Shown one piece after another: positions 16,252-23,483 of a DNA stretch of 64,000 nt. Under the pieces are notes generated by a model that was not told the DNA's origin, did no database searches, and was given only the letters and a program-made list of their open reading frames with translations. This DNA comes from a virus: positions 62,001-126,000 of IMG/VR virus record IMGVR_UViG_3300020437_000003; one strand, given 5' to 3'. The first letter of the stretch is position 1. The number at the start of each line of letters is the position of its first letter. A program made the translations under genes and the position numbers.

Positions 16252-17742
16252 ATGTCTAATCTTCTTAACGAATCCATCGTGGATGCAAAAGCACTTCGCG
16301 AATCAGCACTCAAAAATGCTGAATCTGTTGTTATTGAAAAGTATGCCGAAGAGGTAAAGAAAACACTTGAAAGCTTATTGGAGCAAGAAGAAGATTTAGG
16401 CTTGGGTGCACCAGCCGCTGAAGAGGCAACTCAAGCAAATGGTGAAGATGTAGTAGAGCAGCAGAGTGATGACGTGCCTCTTGCCGCTACAGACGGCTTG
16501 GCAGAGAATGATGGTGTCAATCTCGACTCTTTACAGTCTGAAGGTGAAGATGTGGAAGTGACTCTTGACTTAGGCGCTTTACAAGAAGCAATTGAAGCAC
16601 TCTCAAACGAACTTGATGAAGAAGTTGATTTAACACTCGAAGAAGATGAAAAGCCAGACTTCCCTGATGTAGATGGTGATGGTGATAGAGATGAGCCGAT
16701 TACAAAAGCTCAAAAGGATAAAGAAGCTAAAGAAGGTGATGACGATGACAAGGATGACAAAGATTTAAGTAAAGTTCCACCGCAACTTCGTAAACACGTA
16801 GCCAAGAAGAGAACAAATGAGGAAGTTCAAGTAGGTACGGTGTCTGAACAACAACCAGCCGGCTTTGATGGCTATGACATTGATAGGGTGTTGCCAAGTG
16901 TACTAGATAAAGCAGCAGATCAAATGAGGAATCCCATTGGCAAAGTCTTTGGTCAGACCGGTACAGCGCAAATCGCATTCATGGTTGCTAAGGCACTCGG
17001 ACTCACCCCCGCTCAAGGCCAAATCGATCGAAACATAATTGGGCAAATCGTAGACATGCTTGAGAATGAAGAACTCGCACACATAAAAACAATTAGAAAT
17101 CACGAAATCGGCCCCGCCGTTCGCCGCACTCGCGATGCAAAGCCGCTTGAAGAAAGATTATTTGATGCAGTAATGGAAAAGCTCACTGCAGATATGGGTG
17201 CAGAGTTATCCGGCTGGGCCGGCCGCCCCACTTCCCAATTAAAACACGAGCAAGAAAGGGAGCTTGCTCACGAAGCCTCAACCGAAAGCGAAGATGATGC
17301 TGCGCTTGAAGAAGAGCAAGAAGAACTTAATGAGTCTAACACACAACTTCAAGAAGTGCTCACCGATAATGAGAACTTAAAAGAAGAGTTAGCAACCTAT
17401 CAGTCTACGATTGAAGGATTAAAGGAAAACTTATTTGACGTTAATCTTTCCAATGCAAGACTACTTTATACGAACCGTGTATTAAGAAATTCCTCCTTAA
17501 ATGAGCGACAAAAAGATAAAATTGTCGAAGCAATTTCCGGTGCTGGTTCTGTCACAGAAGCAAAAACAATCTATGAAACGCTTCAAAGCACAGTGGAGGC
17601 CAAGCCTAAGCGAAGCCCACAATCACTTAGCGAAGCAATAAGTAATAGATCTTCTGTATTAACCGCGTCTCGTAAAGAGACCAAAGCAACTTCTCAGGAT
17701 CCTTTTGCGGATCGTATGAGAAGACTAGCTGGAATAAAATAA
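16252..17742 (+). CDS. Prohead core scaffold protein (gp22-like)
   Basis: A 496-residue acidic protein directly before the major capsid gene, where T4 has scaffold gp22. Residues 1-45 form an amphipathic helix, residues 45-185 are Glu/Asp-rich and low in complexity, and residues 350-440 are a coiled coil, all typical of scaffold. Between them, about residues 205-345, sits a less charged segment containing RNPIGKVFGQTGTAQIAF and a Gly/Trp patch, which T4 gp22 lacks. Scaffold is degraded by the gp21-type protease at 8380. An ACTATTTA motif at 16211 and a GGAG site precede it. Confidence 0.8.
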   Translation: MSNLLNESIVDAKALRESALKNAESVVIEKYAEEVKKTLESLLEQEEDLGLGAPAAEEATQANGEDVVEQQSDDVPLAATDGLAENDGVNLDSLQSEGEDVEVTLDLGALQEAIEALSNELDEEVDLTLEEDEKPDFPDVDGDGDRDEPITKAQKDKEAKEGDDDDKDDKDLSKVPPQLRKHVAKKRTNEEVQVGTVSEQQPAGFDGYDIDRVLPSVLDKAADQMRNPIGKVFGQTGTAQIAFMVAKALGLTPAQGQIDRNIIGQIVDMLENEELAHIKTIRNHEIGPAVRRTRDAKPLEERLFDAVMEKLTADMGAELSGWAGRPTSQLKHEQERELAHEASTESEDDAALEEEQEELNESNTQLQEVLTDNENLKEELATYQSTIEGLKENLFDVNLSNARLLYTNRVLRNSSLNERQKDKIVEAISGAGSVTEAKTIYETLQSTVEAKPKRSPQSLSEAISNRSSVLTASRKETKATSQDPFADRMRRLAGIK

Positions 17743-17753
17743 ATCATATATAA

Positions 17754-17765
17754 AAGGAGGTGATA
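17754..17765 (+). promoter_or_regulatory. Strong Shine-Dalgarno site of the major capsid gene
   Basis: AAGGAGGTGAT is nearly the full anti-Shine-Dalgarno complement and ends a few bases before the ATG at 17770. It fits very high capsid expression. Confidence 0.75.
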
Positions 17766-17769
17766 AATT

Positions 17770-19581
17770 ATGTCTAGCATTATCGAAAGATTGACCGAAG
17801 GTGTTGTCAATCGTGATATGCGTGCCGAAGGTCATGCTCTTCTTTCCAAGTGGGAGAAGACCGGACTTCTTGAGGGACTTGAAACTGATGTTTCTCGCAA
17901 GAACATGGCACGATTGCTTGAAAACCAAGCAAAGGAATTACTCCGCGAGAGTTCTTCTATGGCTGGTGGCGATGTTGAAGGTTTCGCTGCCGTAGCTTTC
18001 CCAATTGTTCGTCGCGTTTTCGCTGGCCTCATTGCCAACGATCTCGTCGCCGTTCAACCTATGAGTCTCCCATCGGGTCTCATTTTCTTCCTCGACTTTA
18101 CTGTCGATAGCTTGCGCCCAACCCCTGCAAAGCCGGGTTACGCTGCTGATTCGTCGTTCTACGGCGGCGGTGTTGTTGGTTCGCAAATCACTGGTGGTAT
18201 CAGCTTAACCGGTGACAACGCTGAAGCAGGTCCTTACGGACTTAACAATGGGTACGCATCGCCAACCGGCTCTGCTGTTCGTTGTGCAACTGCAGATCTT
18301 GTTCTCATTGCTTCGGGTACCGCTGGTGCTGTCGCTGGAGAAGGTGCTGCACCACTCAGCGCTGCTGATCAGGCAACTCTTGACAGCCTTACCCAATACG
18401 ATCCAGATCTTTCTGGTACATTGGTTGCTGTTGTCGAGCAAACTGGTTCAACCCAATTTGAACAATTAGCAGTTGATAACTTAGTTACCATTCAGCTTGG
18501 TGCCGGTACTTCGGATGACATTAAGAACACAGCTAAAATCGTTCGTCGCTTGACTTCGGTTTCCTCTGGTTCTACATCGCAAGATCCCGCTACTGCAAAC
18601 TACAAGATTACTCTTGTTCTTGCCCAAGCTTCTGGTTCCGTTCTTCTTGATAACGGTGACCAAGATTCGCTTTTGGGTGCACTCACTGGTGCTGCAGCGT
18701 CTCACGTTGACTACGAGTTCCACATTAAGGATGACTTCCAAAATGGTGGTTCACTTGGTTCGGTTATTGGTGATGCAACTTGGGGCTTGGAAGGAAATGA
18801 AGATATTCCCGAAATCAACATTAAGGTTGACTCGGTTGCTGTTACCGCAGCTACCAAGAAGCTCAAGGCTAAGTGGACACCGGAGTTAGGTCAAGACCTT
18901 AACGCCTACCACAACCTTGACGCAGAAGTTGAGTTGACCTCGATCCTTTCGGAGCAAATTGCTCTTGAGATTGATCGTGAGATTCTTGAAGATCTCGTCC
19001 GCGGTGCAACTGCTGGTACATTCTACTGGTCTCGTTCGCCCGGTATGTTCCTTAACCGTGAAACTGGTCAAGAAGTTGGTGCTGCTTCGGCTGCTCCCGA
19101 TTTCACCGGTACTGTTTCGGAATGGTATGAAACCCTCGTTGAAACCATTAACGATGTTTCTGCTCAAATTCACCGCAAGACTCTTCGTGGTGGCGCTAAC
19201 TTCATCGTCTGCGGACCTGAAGTTGCGAACATCCTTGAGTTCACCGCTGGTTTCCGTGCTTCCGTCACTGCTGATGATGAGCGTGGTTCCGTTGGTGCTG
19301 TGAGAATCGGAGCACTTACTAAGAAGTTCGATGTTTACGTCGATCCTTACTTCTTGCGTAACGTGATTCTTGTTGGTCGTCGCGGTACCTCTTTCCTTGA
19401 AAGTGGTTATGTGTACGCACCATACGTACCACTCCAAACTACTCCTACGATCTTCGGACCTGAAGACTTCGTGCCACGTAAGGGTGTCATGACCCGTTAC
19501 GCGAAGAAGATGGTTCGTCCAGATCTTTACGGGTTAGTTATCTGCCGTGGTCTCTTAGGTGAGTCTGGCGCTAAAGCTTAA
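17770..19581 (+). CDS. Major capsid protein (gp23-like)
   Basis: A 603-residue protein after scaffold, preceded by a strong AAGGAGGTGAT site at 17755. The N-terminal 60 residues are helical and contain ARLLENQAKELLRE, resembling the gp23 propeptide end. LRE at residues 58-60 is a plausible prohead protease site, close to the T4 cleavage at residue 65. The remainder has the alternating Gly/Val/Ala beta pattern of an HK97-fold shell with RYAKKMVRPDLYG near the C-terminus. Codons are strongly biased (CGT, GGT, TTC, CTT), as expected for the most abundant protein. A terminator follows at 19606. Confidence 0.9.
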   Translation: MSSIIERLTEGVVNRDMRAEGHALLSKWEKTGLLEGLETDVSRKNMARLLENQAKELLRESSSMAGGDVEGFAAVAFPIVRRVFAGLIANDLVAVQPMSLPSGLIFFLDFTVDSLRPTPAKPGYAADSSFYGGGVVGSQITGGISLTGDNAEAGPYGLNNGYASPTGSAVRCATADLVLIASGTAGAVAGEGAAPLSAADQATLDSLTQYDPDLSGTLVAVVEQTGSTQFEQLAVDNLVTIQLGAGTSDDIKNTAKIVRRLTSVSSGSTSQDPATANYKITLVLAQASGSVLLDNGDQDSLLGALTGAAASHVDYEFHIKDDFQNGGSLGSVIGDATWGLEGNEDIPEINIKVDSVAVTAATKKLKAKWTPELGQDLNAYHNLDAEVELTSILSEQIALEIDREILEDLVRGATAGTFYWSRSPGMFLNRETGQEVGAASAAPDFTGTVSEWYETLVETINDVSAQIHRKTLRGGANFIVCGPEVANILEFTAGFRASVTADDERGSVGAVRIGALTKKFDVYVDPYFLRNVILVGRRGTSFLESGYVYAPYVPLQTTPTIFGPEDFVPRKGVMTRYAKKMVRPDLYGLVICRGLLGESGAKA

Positions 19582-19605
19582 TAGCTAGCTAGTTAGTCAC
19601 AGTGC

Positions 19606-19632
19606 AAAGCCCTCGTTTTTAACGAGGGCTTT
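19606..19632 (+). terminator. Terminator after the major capsid gene
   Basis: A perfect 12-base-pair stem AAAGCCCTCGTT / AACGAGGGCTTT with a 3-base T loop, ending in TTT, lies 25 bases after the capsid stop. Confidence 0.85.
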
Positions 19633-19645
19633 CCTGTATCTTAAA

Positions 19646-19653
19646 ACTACTTA
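19646..19653 (+). promoter_or_regulatory. Candidate late promoter motif ACTACTTA (variant)
   Basis: ACTACTTA lies after the capsid terminator, 69 bases before the gene at 19723. Confidence 0.35.
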
Positions 19654-19722
19654 TAGACAAGGCTACAACAGTAGTCTTTCCTATTATGTTTTTGACATGA
19701 TTATAAATGGAGGGTTTTAAAC

Positions 19723-20256
19723 ATGGGAAGTAAAAGAGTTGGTCTCGCAAGAATTGAGGCTTTGATTGAAAATTTAAGAAGAGAGTTAACAATGAATGGC
19801 ACAAGACTCACTGCCACTAAGGGAGTTGAGATGGCTGCTTACTCTGACGAAATCTCTGCAGATGGAACCGGTGGATTTGGAGATACATCAGGAATCTCTA
19901 TTCCCGCTAATTCTATTATTACTGAGGTTGGTCTGGTTGTGACAACTCAATTCACTTTGAGCGGCGCGGCAAAACTTGGTGCCACATTTGGTACCCAAGC
20001 CGCAGGCGAAGAAATCGTTGCTGATGATGATGATTCTATCCGAGCTTCTTCGGGCGCTGCATTGGCGGTTGGAAAGGGCAATAGCTCTAACCCAGTCACT
20101 CAAGCGGCTCTTGGCGGCGCAACGGCGCTAGCGCTTGTCGCTGACTCAGCGTTTAGCGCCTCAGCTAGAAATGTATATGGTGCAATCACAATTAGCGCTA
20201 ACAACATTACTGCTGGTGCTGTAAGGTTCTACGTCAAGTACATCACTGTTGTTTAA
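19723..20256 (+). CDS. Candidate head decoration or minor virion protein
   Basis: A 177-residue protein directly after the capsid terminator. The first 35 residues (MGSKRVGLARIEALIENL and on) form a basic helix, and the rest is Ala/Gly/Ser-rich beta structure ending AVRFYVKYITVV. Its leader AATGGAGGGTTTTAAAC almost duplicates that of the abundant protein at 11699, so it is probably made in large amounts. Position after the capsid gene and small beta-rich size fit a capsid decoration protein, but this is inferred. A GC-rich terminator ends the unit at 20279. Confidence 0.6.
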   Translation: MGSKRVGLARIEALIENLRRELTMNGTRLTATKGVEMAAYSDEISADGTGGFGDTSGISIPANSIITEVGLVVTTQFTLSGAAKLGATFGTQAAGEEIVADDDDSIRASSGAALAVGKGNSSNPVTQAALGGATALALVADSAFSASARNVYGAITISANNITAGAVRFYVKYITVV

Positions 20257-20278
20257 TAAATTAAACTTTTAAATTTTG

Positions 20279-20308
20279 CCCCCCTTCCCTTTCGGGTTGG
20301 GGGGTTTT
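20279..20308 (+). terminator. GC-rich terminator after the gene at 19723
   Basis: A C6-TT-CCC / GGG-TT-G6 stem with a TTTC loop is followed by TTTT, 23 bases after the stop codon. Confidence 0.8.
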
Positions 20309-20327
20309 ACTTTTTAAATATTTTGAT

Positions 20328-20335
20328 ACTATTTA
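20328..20335 (+). promoter_or_regulatory. Candidate late promoter motif ACTATTTA
   Basis: ACTATTTA lies 20 bases before the basic-protein gene at 20355, right after the terminator. Confidence 0.5.
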
Positions 20336-20354
20336 CTACTAACAGGAGGCCATA

Positions 20355-20660
20355 ATGGGCAAAAAACGCAGACTTCGTATTAGTCAAAAATTCAATGCAA
20401 AGCATTCTAATCATCCAGTGTTAAAAGCAATTAATAGCGTATCAAGCACTGATGAAGAACCTGCAACAATAGTTGAGGAGACAATTTCAACTCCGATAGT
20501 TGCTAAAGTGAATACAGTTGAGCAGACCGTTGTTAAAACTGCAGGCTCTGCAGGTGTTAAGGTTAAAGAGACTACTACCAAAACAACTAGTAAAACTAGA
20601 AAAACGCGAACCAGAAAGACTACCAAGAAAACTACTCAGAAGAAACAAACAACTGAATAG
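20355..20660 (+). CDS. Basic Lys/Thr-rich protein with histone-tail-like C-terminus
   Basis: A 101-residue protein with its own ACTATTTA motif (20328) and AGGAGG site. Residues 1-25 are basic (MGKKRRLRISQKF), residues 30-65 are acidic and Val/Thr-rich, and residues 66-101 are a Thr/Lys/Arg-rich tail without aromatic residues (for example TRKTRTRKTTKKTTQKK). Such tails resemble histone H1 and bacterial H1-like proteins and would bind DNA or neutralise it. Its place beside capsid genes suggests a packaged or head-interior protein. A simple low-complexity virion linker is the alternative. Confidence 0.55.
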   Translation: MGKKRRLRISQKFNAKHSNHPVLKAINSVSSTDEEPATIVEETISTPIVAKVNTVEQTVVKTAGSAGVKVKETTTKTTSKTRKTRTRKTTKKTTQKKQTTE

Positions 20661-20704
20661 TTTAAAACTTATGTATTTTAAAGGTGGTCATTGATTGCCT
20701 CTTT

Positions 20705-20712
20705 ACTAATTA
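20705..20712 (+). promoter_or_regulatory. Candidate late promoter motif ACTAATTA (variant)
   Basis: ACTAATTA lies 19 bases before the neck gene at 20731. Confidence 0.35.
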
Positions 20713-20730
20713 ATTTGAGGAACCTAATCA

Positions 20731-22005
20731 ATGCCAACAAATTTAAATCCTAAATCTCAACAAAGCGCCATTGTCTTAACGTCCACTGGTTCTACTGATG
20801 ATGTCGCATCCGCAGTTCCGTTTGGTATTTACACTGGCTCAATTGAATTTTTAAGTGGCGCATCTGACCAAGTAGCTTATACATATAAAAAGCTTGGTGG
20901 CGACGTTGTCGATATAGAACTAACAACAGACAATGTTTATGCTGCATATGAAGAGGCTGTACTAGAGTACTCTTATATTGTAAACCTTCATCAAAGTAAA
21001 AACAGTATCTCGAATGCACTTGGAAATGTAACGGGTACATTTGATCACAATGGTAATAGAATGTCTGGTCCTGTTAGTGCAAGCATGAAGTATCCAAGAT
21101 TTCAAGCACAACAGGAAAGAAGAATTGGCGACTCTATGGCTGCAATGGCTGGTTTTGGTGGAACTATTCAACAATACTCCGCATCGTTTAATTCAGTTAG
21201 CGGTCAACAAGATTATGACTTGCAGCAAATTTTAGAAACACAATCAACAAATGGTGTTGATGATAATGGGAATGTAGTTCCATTTGCAGGCAAAGTAGAA
21301 AATAAAAGAATTATTGTTAACAAAGTCTTCTTCAAAACGCCAAGAGCAATGTGGCGATTCTTTGGTTATTATGGTGGTATCAATGTTATTGGTAACTATT
21401 CAACATATGGACAGTTTGCAGATGATTCTACATTTGAAATTGTGCCTACGTGGCAAAACAAGATGCAAGCTATAATGTATGAGGACTCAATCTATACAAG
21501 AACATCTCATTTTTCTTACGAGATCATAGACAACAAGTTAAGAATATATCCAAGACCCGGTGATTACGGATTTGATTCTATTAAGACTATGTGGTTTAGG
21601 TTTTACATTGATGATCAGAATGTATTTGAATCTAACTCTGGTTATGATGATGGTGTCGATGGTATAAACAATATCAACACTCTGCCATTTGGCAACATAC
21701 CATTTGAGAATATAAATTCAATAGGTAAACAATGGATTAGAAAATATGCGCTAGCATTGTGCAAAGAAATGCTTGGACAAATTAGAGGTAAATTTACTAC
21801 TATTCCTATTCCGGGTGAAAGTGTAACGTTAAACCACAGTGAACTCTTAGCTCAAGCTAAAGATGAGCAGCAACAACTTAAGGACAAATTGATGGAGATG
21901 CTTAAAGAGGTCGAATACAAAGAGCTTGTTAAATACGATGCCGAGTCTGCTGCAGCAACAGAGACAGTTTTCAAATCTTCTCCATTACCAATTTTTGTAG
22001 GGTAA
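20731..22005 (+). CDS. Neck or head-completion protein (gp13 position)
   Basis: A 424-residue protein that opens the neck genes between capsid and sheath. Residues 60-90 contain DNVYAAYEEAVLEYSYIVNLHQSKN, of which the EEA-LEYSY pattern recalls head-tail adaptor proteins. The centre is aromatic and beta-rich (MWRFFGYYGG), and residues 360-400 form a charged helix. By order (this gene, gp14-like, gp15-like, sheath) it occupies the position of T4 gp13, the head completion or neck protein. Homology to gp13 itself is inferred from order, not seen. Confidence 0.6.
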   Translation: MPTNLNPKSQQSAIVLTSTGSTDDVASAVPFGIYTGSIEFLSGASDQVAYTYKKLGGDVVDIELTTDNVYAAYEEAVLEYSYIVNLHQSKNSISNALGNVTGTFDHNGNRMSGPVSASMKYPRFQAQQERRIGDSMAAMAGFGGTIQQYSASFNSVSGQQDYDLQQILETQSTNGVDDNGNVVPFAGKVENKRIIVNKVFFKTPRAMWRFFGYYGGINVIGNYSTYGQFADDSTFEIVPTWQNKMQAIMYEDSIYTRTSHFSYEIIDNKLRIYPRPGDYGFDSIKTMWFRFYIDDQNVFESNSGYDDGVDGINNINTLPFGNIPFENINSIGKQWIRKYALALCKEMLGQIRGKFTTIPIPGESVTLNHSELLAQAKDEQQQLKDKLMEMLKEVEYKELVKYDAESAAATETVFKSSPLPIFVG

Positions 22006-22010
22006 AGTAG

Positions 22011-22499
22011 ATGGCAGATGAATGGAACAGACCAGAGCAGCCGCCACCACCTCTCTTTCTGGGTAAGAAGGAGAGAGACCTTGTTAAGCAAGTCAATGAT
22101 GAATTAATTGAAAAAGTCATTGGACAGCAGATTCTATACTATTCTATCGACATAGAAAGAACTGACTTTCATGATATGTATGGTGAGGCTGTGGAAAAAA
22201 CATTCTTACCACCAATAAGAATATATGCTCTTGTTAATGTTGAAGAAGAGACTACATCATATCTTGAAGGCGTTGGTGTAGATGCGAATGCAATGATTAA
22301 CGTATATTTTCACGAAAGACGTTTGACTGATGATCAGGATGTTTTTGTTCGACAAGGTGATTTTGTTTTATACGGAGATTTATATTACGAGATAGTTAAG
22401 TTAACGTCACCAAGAAAACTTTTTGGTCAAGTTGAACACACGTTTGAGACAATGGCAATCTGCAAGCGTGCTAGAAGAGGATTATTCGATGCTACCTGA
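22011..22499 (+). CDS. Neck protein (gp14-like)
   Basis: A 162-residue protein starting 5 bases after the previous stop. After a Pro-rich N-terminus, residues 30-60 (LIEKVIGQQILYYSIDIER) and an FLPPIRIYALV strand precede a beta-rich region with VYFHERRL and GDFVLYGDLYYEIVKL. The plan, an N-terminal helix followed by IxxYIxV-type strands and a terminal strand pair, resembles T4 gp14, which joins head and tail neck. It is shorter than T4 gp14 (about 256 residues). The assignment rests on this pattern and on gene order. Confidence 0.6.
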   Translation: MADEWNRPEQPPPPLFLGKKERDLVKQVNDELIEKVIGQQILYYSIDIERTDFHDMYGEAVEKTFLPPIRIYALVNVEEETTSYLEGVGVDANAMINVYFHERRLTDDQDVFVRQGDFVLYGDLYYEIVKLTSPRKLFGQVEHTFETMAICKRARRGLFDAT

Positions 22500-23364
22500 T
22501 AACTTTGATTTTGCACAATTACCACCAACCAAAGACAGATTTACACTAAAAGAGATCGGAATGCTTGGCTCGTCTATAGAAGATATAGATTACTCAATTG
22601 TTTCTTGGCTCAAGGAAGATCTTGAATTAATAGCTAAAACAAATGCTGGGTATACAAAAGTGCCAGTATTCTGGCAATCACCAGAGCGTTCATTCCAAGT
22701 CAAGAATGATCGTTCGTTAAGAGATGACGAAGGTTCTATTATCTTGCCTGTTGTCAGCATTGAAAGAACAGGAATTGTTAAGGATCCTGCTGCCAAAGGA
22801 TCATTTCAAGCCCATCTTTTTTCTGATAAAGGCAATGGCCGAAGCGGAAGAATGGTGATTGCTAAGAAAATCAAGCAAGATAAGACTAGAAACTTTGCTG
22901 TTGCTTCAGGAACACGTTCATATAACTCAGGTAAGATACAGCAAAACTTTCCGAGAGTAAATCACAAAGTTGTAATTCAAACCTTGTCCATTCCTATTCC
23001 TGTATATGTTAATTTAGAATACAAAATAACTATTCGTTCTGAGTACCAACAACAGATGAATTCATTAATGCAACCTTTTATCGCAAGGACTGGACAAATT
23101 AATTCGTTTTTGTTAAGAAGAAATGGACACATTTACGAGGCATTTATAGATCAAAGCTTTGCCCACAACAATAATGTTGCGACTTTAAACGAAGAAGTAA
23201 GAATGTTTCAAACCGATATAGTTATACGAGTTTTAGGTTACCTAATAGGCGAAGGCCCCAATGATGATAGAGAATTAGTAAGGGTTGAGGAAAACTTTGT
23301 TGAGGTAACTTTTCCAAGAGAGTCTGAGCCATTTCCGGGGGAAGCCAGCTTTTTTGAAGATTAA
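22489..23364 (+). CDS. Tail terminator or sheath stabiliser (gp15-like)
   Basis: The start is placed at ATG 22489, behind AGAAGAGG and overlapping the neck gene by 11 bases. The 291-residue product has a VPVFWQSPERSFQVKND segment near residue 60, then ILPVVSIER and IPIPVYVNLEYKITIRSEY. This VP(I/V)-x-F, LP-x-I and Y-x-L-x-I-x-T/R order is like T4 gp15, the hexamer that caps the tube and sheath before head joining. Placement directly before the sheath gene agrees. An ACTATTTA motif follows in the downstream gap. Confidence 0.6.
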   Translation: MLPDNFDFAQLPPTKDRFTLKEIGMLGSSIEDIDYSIVSWLKEDLELIAKTNAGYTKVPVFWQSPERSFQVKNDRSLRDDEGSIILPVVSIERTGIVKDPAAKGSFQAHLFSDKGNGRSGRMVIAKKIKQDKTRNFAVASGTRSYNSGKIQQNFPRVNHKVVIQTLSIPIPVYVNLEYKITIRSEYQQQMNSLMQPFIARTGQINSFLLRRNGHIYEAFIDQSFAHNNNVATLNEEVRMFQTDIVIRVLGYLIGEGPNDDRELVRVEENFVEVTFPRESEPFPGEASFFED

Positions 23365-23419
23365 ATCAGGAACTGAACGTTATTTTGTCGTTTCTCTTCC
23401 TCCTTTTGAAGATAGAAAT

Positions 23420-23427
23420 ACTATTTA
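23420..23427 (+). promoter_or_regulatory. Candidate late promoter motif ACTATTTA
   Basis: ACTATTTA lies 57 bases before the tail sheath gene, in a 119-base gap with no other feature. Confidence 0.5.
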
Positions 23428-23483
23428 AGTTATGATATACCCGTCATTATGACAAATTCATTCTAAAGAAGGAAAGCAACACT

